A DNA stretch of 64,000 bases from Acidobacteriota bacterium (GCA_021792135.1 JAJYVF010000007.1:62001-126000), one strand, 5' to 3'; positions 17,422-25,858 are shown, counted from the first letter of the stretch. Made by a program: numbers and translations. Notes: a model not told the origin generated them from the letters alone.

Positions 17422-18696
17422 TCAGTCCAGAAAGCGGTCGCGATGCGCCCATAGCCCGACGGCGGGATTGGGAATGAAAAAGATCTCTTCGCCATCGACG
17501 GTGTTGTAGCCGTGCGCGAGCTTCTCCGGATCGTAGCGGCGCAGCATCTGGCTGAGATCACCATAGTTGAAGCCCACGCTCTCCACTTCTTCCTTCGTCA
17601 GGTGTCCGGGGCACCAGGTGATGGTGAAGCGGCCCTCCGACGAGCTGTGCATCAGATGAGAGGCTGCGCCCAGTTCAGCCCCGAGATCCGGGTTTGCATT
17701 GACGGCAGCCAGCGTGGCGGGCGTGCCAAAATAGCCGTATTTCCGGATCAGCGTGTCGATCGTGCGGTCTTCGCCGAACTCCCTCACTGCCGGAGCGAGG
17801 ATGATCAGCTCGGCCCCGTCAGCCAGCGCCATGCGCGTGCGATAGACGGCCTTGTTGCCGATCCAGGTGCTGTGGAACTCCTGCGGCTCGAGATAGACCA
17901 CGGCTTTGCGGATGGGCCGGTCGAGCATCTCGAAATTCACCTTCAGACTCAGTTCGGCAGCGCGATGGAAACACTCGGTGTCGTCGCCAACAAAGAGCCC
18001 GCGGGTAACCAGGTTGCCGTCGGCGGCGCGGCCAACGACTGTGTGCGCGTAGACGATCGGCAGGTGATTCAGAAAGTGATCGGAGGCGTAGTTGAGCAGC
18101 CGGCGCACTGGGTTGTCGGCGCGGCCCATGATCCGCTCCAGGCCATAAACCGCGCTGAGGTAATGGCTGCGATTGATGCCGTCGCGGCCTCCGGTGCCGA
18201 TCAGGATGTTCTTGTTGTAATTCGCCATGCCGATCACCTCATGCGGCACGACCTGCCCGATGGAGAGGATGAGGTCGAAGCCTCCATGGGCGATGAGGCG
18301 GTTGACCTGCGCCGGCCAGGAGAAGTTCAGCTTGCCTTCCGACTGCTCGCGGACGAACTCCGGCGGAATTTCGCCGACGGTGACGATGTCGGTCCGCCAG
18401 TTGTGGATCCGGAAGAGATGCTGCGGCACATCGCCGAACATCTGCGTGAGCTTTTCAGGAGGCATCACCGCGTGGGTGCCGAGCGCCGGCAGGACGGCAT
18501 GCAGATCATCCCCATAATACTCCCAGGCGTAGTGGGTCAGCTCGCCGGCCCGGGAGTGAAGACGCGTGATATCCGGCGGAACGACCAGTACGCGATGGCG
18601 TTGGCCGAGCTTGTCGAGGGCGGTGAAGAGCAGGGACTTCAGCTCCGGGAGCGAGATTTCCGCATCCGGAGAGCCGTGGGAGAGATGCAGGGTCAT
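17422..18696 (-). CDS. LarA-like nickel-pincer racemase/epimerase (DUF2088 family)
   Basis: 424 aa, related to lactate racemase LarA, whose family inverts the C2 of hydroxy acids with a nickel-pincer nucleotide bound to a lysine. Family features are seen in order: Asp42-x-x-Arg45 in PPDITRLHS, His75 in GTHAVM, His152 in VVPHEVIG and Lys162 in NYNKNIL. The His152 to Lys162 distance of ten equals the His174/Lys184 distance in LarA. The usual glycine-rich GGGK is replaced by NYNK. The ATG overlaps the stop of the MFS gene (ATGA), so it is an integral part of the hexuronate operon. A sugar-acid 2-epimerase is my favoured guess. Confidence 0.82.
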   Translation of the reverse strand: MTLHLSHGSPDAEISLPELKSLLFTALDKLGQRHRVLVVPPDITRLHSRAGELTHYAWEYYGDDLHAVLPALGTHAVMPPEKLTQMFGDVPQHLFRIHNWRTDIVTVGEIPPEFVREQSEGKLNFSWPAQVNRLIAHGGFDLILSIGQVVPHEVIGMANYNKNILIGTGGRDGINRSHYLSAVYGLERIMGRADNPVRRLLNYASDHFLNHLPIVYAHTVVGRAADGNLVTRGLFVGDDTECFHRAAELSLKVNFEMLDRPIRKAVVYLEPQEFHSTWIGNKAVYRTRMALADGAELIILAPAVREFGEDRTIDTLIRKYGYFGTPATLAAVNANPDLGAELGAASHLMHSSSEGRFTITWCPGHLTKEEVESVGFNYGDLSQMLRRYDPEKLAHGYNTVDGEEIFFIPNPAVGLWAHRDRFLD

Positions 18697-19988
18697 ACAG
18701 GAACCTCGACTTTCTTCAGGCCGGGCACGAGCAGAAAGATGATGAGCAGCGCCAGCAGATAGACGGTGGCCGAGATGGCAAACAGGGTGACATAGCTGTG
18801 GGTGAGGTGGAGGATGCGTCCGGTGCTGGTGGCAAAGAGCATGCCTCCGATGGAGCCGGCCATCCCTCCCAGGCCCACAACCGCGCCCACCGCGCTGCGG
18901 GGGAACATATCCGACGCGGTGGTGAAGAGGTTGGCCGACCAACCCTGGTGCGCGGCCGCGGCCAAACTGATAAGCCAGATGGCCTCCCACTCCGAGTGGA
19001 GACTGCCGGCGCTGAAAATCGGCACCACGGCGCACGCGCATACCAGCATGGCCAGCAGCCGCGAGGCCGGTTGCGAGAATCCCAGCCTGCGAAAGGGAGT
19101 AGGCAGCCAGCCTCCGGCAATACTGCCGACCGTGGAGACGTTATAGACCACAATGAGCGGCAGCCCGATGCGGGCGAGATCCAGATGAAAGCGCGCGCTG
19201 AAATACGACGGCAGCCAGAAGAGGAAAAACCACCAGATGGGGTCGGTCAGGAACTTGCCGATGGCGAAAGCCCAGGTCTGGCGGTAGCCCAGCAGGCGCG
19301 CCCAGGGGATGTTCGGACGCATCTCCTCGGCGGCCTCCTGGTAGATGTGGCGCAGCTCGGCGCCGGTCAGCGTGGGATGGTCCGCCGGCTTGCGGTAATA
19401 GCGATACCACCAGAGAATCCACAAAGCGCTGAAGCTGCCCGTGATGAGGAACGCGGCGCGCCAGCTGTAATGCAGCGCCACCCACGGCACGATGAGCGGC
19501 GCCAGCACAGCGCCGATATTCGATCCGGAGTTGAAGATCCCGGTGGCCAGCGAGCGCTCCTTCTGCGGGAACCATTCAGCGACCGTCTTGATGGCCGTGG
19601 GAAAATTGCCGGACTCGCCCAGGCCGAGGAAGAAGCGCGCAACGCCGAACTCGAAAGCGGAGTTGGCGAGCGCGTGCCCCATCGCGGAGAGGCTCCAGAT
19701 GCCCATCACCAGGATGTAGCCGATGCGGGTGCCGATCTTGTCCACCAGGCGGCCGGCCAGCAGCAGCCCCATCGCATAGGCGAACTGGAAGGCGTCCACG
19801 ATGTAGCTGTAGTTGATTTCCGTAAGCCCGATACTGTGTTGCAAAGTGGGCTTTAGGATCGCAATGACCTGGCGATCCATGTAGTTGATCGACGTGGCGG
19901 CGAAGAGCATGGCGCAGATCGTCCAGCGCACATGCCCGAGGCGAAACCCGGGGCTCACCTCTTCCGCCACCATGCCAGAGTCTCTCAT
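18693..19988 (-). CDS. MFS transporter, hexuronate type (ExuT-like)
   Basis: Twelve-helix symporter of 431 aa. The signature loop between helices 2 and 3 reads GLLLAGRLVDKIGTRIGYIL, and the GESGNFPTAIKTVAEWFP stretch is typical of the anion:cation symporter branch that includes ExuT and GudP. The gene starts 18 bases after the uxaC stop and its own stop overlaps the LarA-like start. Uptake of galacturonate or glucuronate is inferred from operon context. Confidence 0.92.
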   Translation of the reverse strand: MRDSGMVAEEVSPGFRLGHVRWTICAMLFAATSINYMDRQVIAILKPTLQHSIGLTEINYSYIVDAFQFAYAMGLLLAGRLVDKIGTRIGYILVMGIWSLSAMGHALANSAFEFGVARFFLGLGESGNFPTAIKTVAEWFPQKERSLATGIFNSGSNIGAVLAPLIVPWVALHYSWRAAFLITGSFSALWILWWYRYYRKPADHPTLTGAELRHIYQEAAEEMRPNIPWARLLGYRQTWAFAIGKFLTDPIWWFFLFWLPSYFSARFHLDLARIGLPLIVVYNVSTVGSIAGGWLPTPFRRLGFSQPASRLLAMLVCACAVVPIFSAGSLHSEWEAIWLISLAAAAHQGWSANLFTTASDMFPRSAVGAVVGLGGMAGSIGGMLFATSTGRILHLTHSYVTLFAISATVYLLALLIIFLLVPGLKKVEVPV

Positions 19989-20006
19989 GCCAGCAAACTG
20001 CGTCCT

Positions 20007-21425
20007 CTACAGTTTGTACGCCTTCCGCACGAGGTTGTATGCAAGGTCCCGCGCCACTTCGACGGCCTCGTCCTCGTCCAGACGATGCTCGGCCACCAGG
20101 CGGGCCAGCCAGACGCAGTCAATGCGGCGGGCGACGTCGTGGCGGGCGGGGATGGACAGGAAGGCCCGGGTATCGTCGTTAAAGCCGACGGTATTGTAGA
20201 ACCCGGCAGTCTCGGTGACGTATTCGCGGAAGCGGAGCATGCCCTCGGGGCTGTCGTAGAACCACCACGGCGGCCCGAGGCGCAGACAGGGATAATGTCC
20301 CGCCAGCGGCGCCAGTTCCCTGCCGTAGGCCGTTTCGTCGACGGTGAAGAGGATGATGGTGAGGTTCTTCTCGTTGCCGAAGCGGTCGAGCAGCGGGTGC
20401 AGGCCGCGAACGTAATCGGTGGGCGTGGGAATGTCGGCCCCCACATCACGGCCGAACCGCTCGAAGAGCTGGCGATTGTGATTGCGCCAGGAGCCGGGAT
20501 GGATCTGCATGACCAGGCCGTCCTCGAGGCTCATGCGCGCCATTTCGGTCAGCATCTGGGCGCGGAAAAGTTCCCGGCGGGAAGCCTCGGCGCGGCCCGC
20601 TGGGCCGGTCACTACCTCTTCGAACAGACTCTGCGCTTCCGCCCGGCTGAGGTTGGCCGTTTGCGCGCTGGGATGGCCGTGGTCGGTGGCGGTGCCGCCG
20701 AGGGACTTGAAGTGCTGGCGGCGTCGGGCCAGGGCGCGCAGATAGCCATCCCAGCTCGCGGTGTTTTCGCCGGTGAGCTGGCCGAGCCTGGCGACATTCT
20801 CGTGAAAACCGGGAAAGTCCGGATCCACCACCAAATCGGGCCGAAACGTCGGGATAATACGAGCTTTCCAGCCGCTGTCGCGGATGGCCTGATGATCCGC
20901 GAGCGAGTCAAGGGGCGAGTCGGTGGTGGCGAGCACCTCAACGTGGAAGCGCTCGTAAAGGGCGCGGGGCAGGAATTCCGGGCTGCGCAGGCTCTCGGAA
21001 ATCACATCGAAATAGAGGTCGGCGGTCGTCGCGGAGAGCCGCTCTTCGAGGCCGAAAAGCTCGTGGAAGGCGTAGTCGAGCCACATGCGCGTGGGAGTGC
21101 CGCGGAAGAGATGGTAGTTTTCGGCGAACAGACGCCAGACGCGGCGGGGATCCTTCAGTTGCGCGGCTCCGATCTCGAGGTCTTCCATCGAAATGCCCTG
21201 GCTGTAGAGCATCCGGTAGATGTAGTGATCGGGCTGGACGAAGAGTTTGGCTGGATCCGGAAACGGTTCGTTGCCGGCGAACCACGCCGCCTGGGTATGA
21301 CCGTGCGGGCAAACCAGGGGCAGGTCGCGGACCTCGGCGTAGAGGCGGCGGGCAATGCCGCGCGTGGTCGGATCGGCGGGAAATAGCTGGTCTTCGTGGA
21401 CGAGGGTCGTGGCACGGGTGGGCAT
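20007..21425 (-). CDS. uxaC: Glucuronate/galacturonate isomerase UxaC
   Basis: Converts D-glucuronate to D-fructuronate and D-galacturonate to D-tagaturonate, the entry step of the pathway. The amidohydrolase-like fold shows metal ligands in CPHGHTQAAWF near residue 30, the family stretch WLDYAFHELFG, and a late VGFNDDTRAFLSIPARHD. The 472-aa length matches family members (about 470). I use the ATG at 21425 (MPTRATTLVHEDQ), which has AGGAGG 11 bases before it; an ATG at 21434 is also possible but sits only two bases after that sequence. First gene of the operon, divergent from the GntR gene. Confidence 0.96.
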   Translation of the reverse strand: MPTRATTLVHEDQLFPADPTTRGIARRLYAEVRDLPLVCPHGHTQAAWFAGNEPFPDPAKLFVQPDHYIYRMLYSQGISMEDLEIGAAQLKDPRRVWRLFAENYHLFRGTPTRMWLDYAFHELFGLEERLSATTADLYFDVISESLRSPEFLPRALYERFHVEVLATTDSPLDSLADHQAIRDSGWKARIIPTFRPDLVVDPDFPGFHENVARLGQLTGENTASWDGYLRALARRRQHFKSLGGTATDHGHPSAQTANLSRAEAQSLFEEVVTGPAGRAEASRRELFRAQMLTEMARMSLEDGLVMQIHPGSWRNHNRQLFERFGRDVGADIPTPTDYVRGLHPLLDRFGNEKNLTIILFTVDETAYGRELAPLAGHYPCLRLGPPWWFYDSPEGMLRFREYVTETAGFYNTVGFNDDTRAFLSIPARHDVARRIDCVWLARLVAEHRLDEDEAVEVARDLAYNLVRKAYKL

Positions 21426-21592
21426 GGGCTGCATGGCCTCCTGGACGCTTGCCGCGGAAACAGGGCGGCAGAGGTCCGACCACCAGAATACACGCGGCGC
21501 CGGTGGGAACGGTGATACCTTACCTGGGTGACGCATGAGCCGCCATCGCGCGGAATTCTGGCGTGACAGGGCTGGAGCGCTGGAGACACGCC

Positions 21593-22363
21593 ATGCCGAA
21601 GACAGACACGCACCTGACCATGCGGGTGGTCGAGCATATTCGTTCGCTGATCGAATCGGGCGGTCTGCAGCCGGGCGACAGAATTCCGCCGGAACGCGAA
21701 TTTGCCCGCAGGCTTCGCATCAGCAGAGCCAGCCTGAGGACGGGGATCGGCTACCTGGCTGCGATGGGCGTGATGGATATCCGCCATGGAGTGGGAACTT
21801 TTGTGGCCGCGGGACCGCCGGTGATCGGCAAAGCTTCGCTGAGCCTGCTGGGTGCGCTGCACGGCTTCCAGTCGTGGCATATGTTCGAGGCGCGGCGGAT
21901 CCTGGAAAGCGAGTTGGCGGCGCTGGCGGCGGAGCGCAGACGCGAAAGCCACCTGACCGCGATGGCGGAGAGAATCCGGGACATGGATGCGATGGCCGGA
22001 AGTCCGGCCGAATACCTGGTCCACGATGTGCGCTTCCACCGGTTGATCGCGGAAGCCTCGGCGAATCCAATTCTCGCGGCGCTCATGGAGACGATTACTT
22101 CGGCTCTCTACGATGAGCGGAGGAAGACGGTGGAGCGGGCGCGGAACCTGAAGGAGTCCACCGATCAGCACCAGGAAATCTACCGGTCGATTCAGGCGGG
22201 CCATGCGGCGGAGGCGCGAGCAGCGATGGAACGGCATCTGACGCTGGCGCAGTCTGCGCAGGATCTGGAGGCGGCGGCGGCGGCGGACGCAAACGAACGT
22301 CCGGAACGAAAGGCGCGCCGCAACGCGGCAGGCCAACAGCAACTCAGTCTTCGGCACTCCTGA
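21593..22363 (+). CDS. GntR family regulator (FadR/UxuR-like)
   Basis: 256-aa transcription factor. The winged helix-turn-helix spans about residues 8-78 (GGLQPGDRIPPEREFARRL and the recognition helix RISRASLRTGIGYL). The C-terminal FCD-type domain covers about 90-230, with metal- or ligand-binding His and Asp residues (HDVRFHRLIAE, DQHQEIYRSI). The start ATG has GGAG about eight bases upstream. It is transcribed away from the uxaC operon, the standard place for a hexuronate-responsive repressor such as UxuR or ExuR. The intergenic stretch holds a GGTGATACC half-palindrome near 21510 that could be part of an operator; this is weak. Confidence 0.9.
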   Translation: MPKTDTHLTMRVVEHIRSLIESGGLQPGDRIPPEREFARRLRISRASLRTGIGYLAAMGVMDIRHGVGTFVAAGPPVIGKASLSLLGALHGFQSWHMFEARRILESELAALAAERRRESHLTAMAERIRDMDAMAGSPAEYLVHDVRFHRLIAEASANPILAALMETITSALYDERRKTVERARNLKESTDQHQEIYRSIQAGHAAEARAAMERHLTLAQSAQDLEAAAAADANERPERKARRNAAGQQQLSLRHS

Positions 22364-22953
22364 GCAACTTTGTCAAAGCTTTGTGCCGTTTTTCAGTGGT
22401 TATGATTGCATCACAGCCGCACAACGTTCTGCATCCACCCCTTCCGATACGGTGTAGCCTGTACACGGTTAGCAGCGTGATCGGATCCGCGGTCCGGAGG
22501 AGTCTTCCGGGTAAGCTTCCATCCCGGAACAGGAAAATGCGGCCCAACGCCCGCACAGCGATCATGCTCCTCCACGACCATGCGTCTCCGGCAGGCTGCT
22601 GACCTGGGCTCCAGTCCATTGGAGGATCTGCAGCGCCGGAAACGATGGAAGGATTTCCGGGCAGGCACGCTGAACAATCCTCATATGCCACCGGCGATGC
22701 GCCCAGTCCGGGGGCTCCCGCCGGCTTTCTCTGGAAAACAGTACCTCAGGAAAGTCGCCTTAGGTTCGCAACCATCCGGACCGTGGGAGCCAAAAAGTGC
22801 ATTCACAATTCGCACCGCCTCGGCGGGAGCGCCCGAGCTGACCATCCGTTGGTATCCGATTCGGCAACCTTTCCAGATCCTCACGGAGACGCAGCAGGAG
22901 CGTCCCTCCGAGGAACGCACTTTCAGGCCGCTCCCTGGAAAGGAGTAACCGCC
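22364..22953 (+). other. Intergenic region, no gene supported
   Basis: About 590 bases between the GntR gene and the secreted triplet. Open frames exist on both strands but none has a credible start, codon pattern or family. The last 30 bases carry the AAAGGAG ribosome site of the first triplet gene. The rest is probably the promoter and leader of the triplet, though I could not fix a promoter. Confidence 0.5.
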
Positions 22954-23385
22954 ATGAAAAAGATACTGTTCACAGCAGTCGCTGCGCTCTGCCTGCTGGC
23001 GGGCGCCGCCACAGTCTTCGCGCAGGAGCATCCGCTGAGGGCTGACATCTCCTTCGGCTTCTGCGTCGGCAACACGGCCCTTCCTGCCGGAACGTACCTG
23101 ATTGGCGCGCAAACGGGATCGCAGTGCAACCTCGTCATCCGCAACAACACGACAGGAGAGGCAATCTTTTACATGACGCGGCCGGCGCCGCGCCCATGGG
23201 CACAGAATACCGGGAGCCTGACCTTCAACAGATACGGCGATCAGTATTTCCTGCGCGAAATTCGCGGCCCGTTGCCTTCCAACAATTTGCTCCTGCCCAT
23301 CTCCACCCGTGAGCAAAAAGTCCAGGAGGAGTTCGGCACGGTGACGGTCTATGAGCACGTTACCGTCCCATCCGAGAAGGACTAA
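22954..23385 (+). CDS. Secreted small protein, copy 1 of a tandem triplet
   Basis: 143 aa with a clean signal peptide (MKKILFTAVAALCLLAG, likely cut after VFA at residue 23). The mature protein contains ISFGFCVGNTALPAGTYLIG, a TGEAIFYM stretch and YGDQYFLREI, a pattern I know from many unannotated acidobacterial proteins. Cys37 and Cys58 are kept in all three copies and could form a disulfide. I use the ATG at 22954, which has AAAGGAG eight bases before it; the frame is open far upstream. Function unknown; probably a periplasmic or extracellular beta-rich domain. Confidence 0.85.
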   Translation: MKKILFTAVAALCLLAGAATVFAQEHPLRADISFGFCVGNTALPAGTYLIGAQTGSQCNLVIRNNTTGEAIFYMTRPAPRPWAQNTGSLTFNRYGDQYFLREIRGPLPSNNLLLPISTREQKVQEEFGTVTVYEHVTVPSEKD

Positions 23386-23417
23386 GGCGTTCGTCGCCGG
23401 AGGAAGGAGGAACCATT

Positions 23418-23846
23418 ATGAAAAGGATTCTCATTACAGCCGTCGCTGCGCTCTGCCTGCTGGCGGGCGGCACGGTGTTCGCACAAGATCATCCGCTGAA
23501 GGCGCAAATTCCGTTTGATTTCTGCGTCGGCGACACGGTACTTCCTGCCGGAACCTATCTCTTCGGCCAGCAGCCGGCATCGCAATGTGCCATGGTGGTT
23601 CGCAACAGCACCACAGGCGAGGCAATCTTCAACATGGCGAAGGCCAACGATTACTTCACGCCGGAATCCCCAGGAAGGCTGATCTTCCAGCGGTACGGCG
23701 ATCAGCACTTCCTGCGCGAGATTCACGGGCAGTATGTCTCGAATAATATGACGCTGCCTGTCTCGGCGCGCGAAAAGAAAGCCAGGATGGAACTCGGCAC
23801 AGTGAAGGTCTATGAGCACGTTACCGTCCCATCCGAGAAGGACTAA
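23418..23846 (+). CDS. Secreted small protein, copy 2 of a tandem triplet
   Basis: 142 aa, paralogous to both neighbours over the whole length: same signal peptide core, FDFCVGDTVLPAGTYLFG, TGEAIFNM and YGDQHFLREIHG. Its last 12 residues (VYEHVTVPSEKD) and the DNA under them are identical to those of copy 1, including the first bases after the stop, which suggests recent duplication or gene conversion. It is 32 bases from copy 1 and has AAGGAGG before its ATG. Function unknown. Confidence 0.85.
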   Translation: MKRILITAVAALCLLAGGTVFAQDHPLKAQIPFDFCVGDTVLPAGTYLFGQQPASQCAMVVRNSTTGEAIFNMAKANDYFTPESPGRLIFQRYGDQHFLREIHGQYVSNNMTLPVSAREKKARMELGTVKVYEHVTVPSEKD

Positions 23847-23878
23847 GGCGTCCGTCGCCGGAGAAAGGAGAAACCGCC

Positions 23879-24307
23879 ATGAAAAGGATTCTCTTCACAG
23901 CCATCGCTGTTCTGTGCCTGCTGGGGACAGGCACGGTTTTCGCGCAGGATCGTGATCATTCTGTTCAGGCGCAAATTCCATTTGGCTTCTGCGTCGGCAA
24001 CACGTCGCTGCCTGCCGGAACCTACGTCCTCGGCCGGCTGCCCGGGTCACAATGTGTCGCCGTGGTCCGCAACAGCACTACAGGCGAGGCGGTCTTCAAT
24101 ATGGCACAGAGCGACTGGTACGGGCCGCAGGAACATCCCGGAAAGCTGGTCTTCAACCAGTACGGCAACCAATATTTCCTGAGCGAGATTCACGGGATCC
24201 GCGCCATCAACAGAATGACGCTGCCCGTCTCGTCGCGGGAAAAGCAAGCCAGGATGGAACTCGCCAATGTGCAGGTCTACGAGCAGGACATTATCCCGCA
24301 AAAGTGA
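23879..24307 (+). CDS. Secreted small protein, copy 3 of a tandem triplet
   Basis: 142 aa, third paralogue, with the same signal peptide, FGFCVGNTSLPAGTYVLG, TGEAVFNM and YGNQYFLSEIHG. The C-terminus has diverged (VQVYEQDIIPQK). The spacer before it is again 32 bases and nearly the same sequence as the spacer before copy 2, so the repeat unit is gene plus spacer. A strong terminator follows, so all three are one transcription unit. Function unknown. Confidence 0.85.
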   Translation: MKRILFTAIAVLCLLGTGTVFAQDRDHSVQAQIPFGFCVGNTSLPAGTYVLGRLPGSQCVAVVRNSTTGEAVFNMAQSDWYGPQEHPGKLVFNQYGNQYFLSEIHGIRAINRMTLPVSSREKQARMELANVQVYEQDIIPQK

Positions 24308-24326
24308 GCTCTTACTGCAATTAACG

Positions 24327-24365
24327 AAGGCCCGGGGCCGGCCGGCTTCGGGCCTTTCTTTTTGC
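24327..24365 (+). terminator. Rho-independent terminator after the secreted triplet
   Basis: AAGGCCCG (24327-24334) pairs with CGGGCCTT (24349-24356) around a G/C-rich loop and is followed by TTTCTTTTT. Confidence 0.9.
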
Positions 24366-24395
24366 AATGAGGTCCGATCCGCAAACGCGGGGGCT

Positions 24396-24707
24396 TCAGG
24401 AAGCGGTGCGCGAGTTCCGATTCAGAACACGGGCCGAGCGGACCGGCTTTTTCTGCTGGGATCTGATCAGTTTCGGAGCGGTCTGCTCCTCGATGCCGGA
24501 GCGCCGATCCATCCATTCCTCGAGGCGGGATCTGCGGAAGCGCCAGCGGTTGCCGAGCCGGAAGGCCGGGATAAATCCCGTGGCTGCATAGCGATACAGG
24601 CTGTCGGCGCTGATGCCGAGGTATTCCGCCGCCTGGCGGATATCCATGACCTCCCGCTTTTCGCCGGATTGAGACGCTTTCACAGGTTCCCCCTCAGGAT
24701 CGACCAC
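24396..24707 (-). CDS. Helix-turn-helix protein, excisionase/MerR-like fold
   Basis: 103-aa small DNA-binding protein. The central part MDIRQAAEYLGISADSLYR followed by GFIPAFRLGNRWRFRRS and LEEWMDRR is the standard winged-helix layout of the excisionase (HTH_17) family. Flanking tails are polar and basic. There is no integrase, phage gene or attachment site nearby, so a phage excisionase role is unlikely; many such proteins are free-standing regulators. Possible targets are the adjacent triplet or the phosphofructokinase gene, but nothing in the sequence decides this. Confidence 0.85.
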   Translation of the reverse strand: MVDPEGEPVKASQSGEKREVMDIRQAAEYLGISADSLYRYAATGFIPAFRLGNRWRFRRSRLEEWMDRRSGIEEQTAPKLIRSQQKKPVRSARVLNRNSRTAS

Positions 24708-24786
24708 GGGATGCTTTTATAACATACGGTGTCGGGCGGCGGGAACAGCCATCCGCGGCCGGGCTCCGGGGGGATATAAGATGTTA

Positions 24787-24810
24787 CCCCACCCTGCTGA
24801 CAGGGTGGGG
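24787..24810 (-). terminator. Stem-loop after the phosphofructokinase gene
   Basis: A perfect ten-base stem, CCCCACCCTG with CAGGGTGGGG and loop CTGA, lies ten bases beyond the pfk stop codon. The downstream side on the minus strand is only mildly T-rich, so termination efficiency is uncertain. Confidence 0.7.
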
Positions 24811-24820
24811 TTCGCTGGGA

Positions 24821-25858
24821 TCAGAGCTTCGGTTCGAGCGACTGGATGATCGAGAGGAAGCTGTCATCGACGGTGCGGTTCTTCGAAATGGCATCGGCGA
24901 TGGGAATGTCTTCGATCTTCGTGCCGTGCAGGACGACCAGGCGGCCGAACCTGCCCTGGTGGACGAGGTCGATGGCCGCCAGGCCGTAGCGGGTGGCGAG
25001 CATCCGGTCATAAGCCGTGGGCGTGCCGCCGCGCTGGGTGTGGCCGAGCGTGACGGAGCGGGTTTCGTAGCCGGTGAGCTTCTCGATTTCCTCGGCCAGG
25101 TGGTCGGCGATGCCCTTGAGAATGGGATGGCCGAACGAGTCCACTTTGCTTCCCCTGGTGGCCTGGGCGCCGGAGTCGGGCAGTTTTGCTCCCTCGGCGA
25201 CCACCACGATGCCGTATTTCTTGCCGTGGTCGTGGTTGTGCCTGAGGATGGCGCAGACGTGGTCAAGGTCGATGGGCTTCTCCGGAACGAGGACCACATG
25301 GGCCCCGCCCGCAACACCGGCGGTGAGGGCGATCCAGCCGGCGTCACGGCCCATGACTTCGCAAACGATGACGCGGTTGTGAGACTCCGCGGTGGTGTGG
25401 AGGCGGTCGATGGCCTCGGTGGCGATCATGACCGCGGTGTCGAAGCCGAAGCAGACATCGGTGCCGTTGAGGTCATTATCGATCGTCTTGGGCACGCCCA
25501 CGCCGGGCACGCCGGCCTGGATGAGGGCGTTGGTCACGGACTGGGTGTCGTCGCCGCCGATGGCGATAAGGGCGTCGAGCTTGTTGGCTTTCAGAGTCTG
25601 GACGCACTTCTCGATTCCGCCCTCGATTTTGCGGACGTTGGTCCGGGAGGTACGAAGAATCGTGCCGCCGAGGTGCAGGATACCGTCGACCTTTTCGAGG
25701 GTGAGGGGCACGGTGGCGTTGTCGAGCACGCCGCGCCAGCCCTCGAGGAAGCCAACGAACTCGTCTCCGTAATGGGTGATGCCTTTCTTCACAGCCGCAT
25801 GGATCACGGCATTCAGACCCGGGCAGTCTCCGCCGCCCGTCAACACACCGATTCGCAT
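24821..25858 (-). CDS. pfkA: 6-phosphofructokinase with pyrophosphate-type active-site residues
   Basis: Phosphorylates fructose 6-phosphate in glycolysis, or runs reversibly with pyrophosphate. 345 aa. Family motifs are GVLTGGGDCPGLNAVI at the N-terminus, PKTIDNDLNGTD at 123-134 and MGRDAGWIAL. Two positions decide the phosphoryl donor in this family: residue 104 is Asp (GGDDT) and residue 124 is Lys (PKTIDND). ATP enzymes such as E. coli PfkA have Gly at both, while pyrophosphate enzymes have Asp and Lys. So this is more likely PPi-dependent despite the usual name. The start is the ATG at 25858 (MRIGVLTGGGD); the open frame upstream has no family match. Confidence 0.92.
   Translation of the reverse strand: MRIGVLTGGGDCPGLNAVIHAAVKKGITHYGDEFVGFLEGWRGVLDNATVPLTLEKVDGILHLGGTILRTSRTNVRKIEGGIEKCVQTLKANKLDALIAIGGDDTQSVTNALIQAGVPGVGVPKTIDNDLNGTDVCFGFDTAVMIATEAIDRLHTTAESHNRVIVCEVMGRDAGWIALTAGVAGGAHVVLVPEKPIDLDHVCAILRHNHDHGKKYGIVVVAEGAKLPDSGAQATRGSKVDSFGHPILKGIADHLAEEIEKLTGYETRSVTLGHTQRGGTPTAYDRMLATRYGLAAIDLVHQGRFGRLVVLHGTKIEDIPIADAISKNRTVDDSFLSIIQSLEPKL

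Noticed and set aside
18798-19856. Plus-strand frame over the MFS transporter
   Set aside because: Gly/Arg/Glu-rich antisense reading with no motifs; the minus strand encodes a complete 12-helix transporter.
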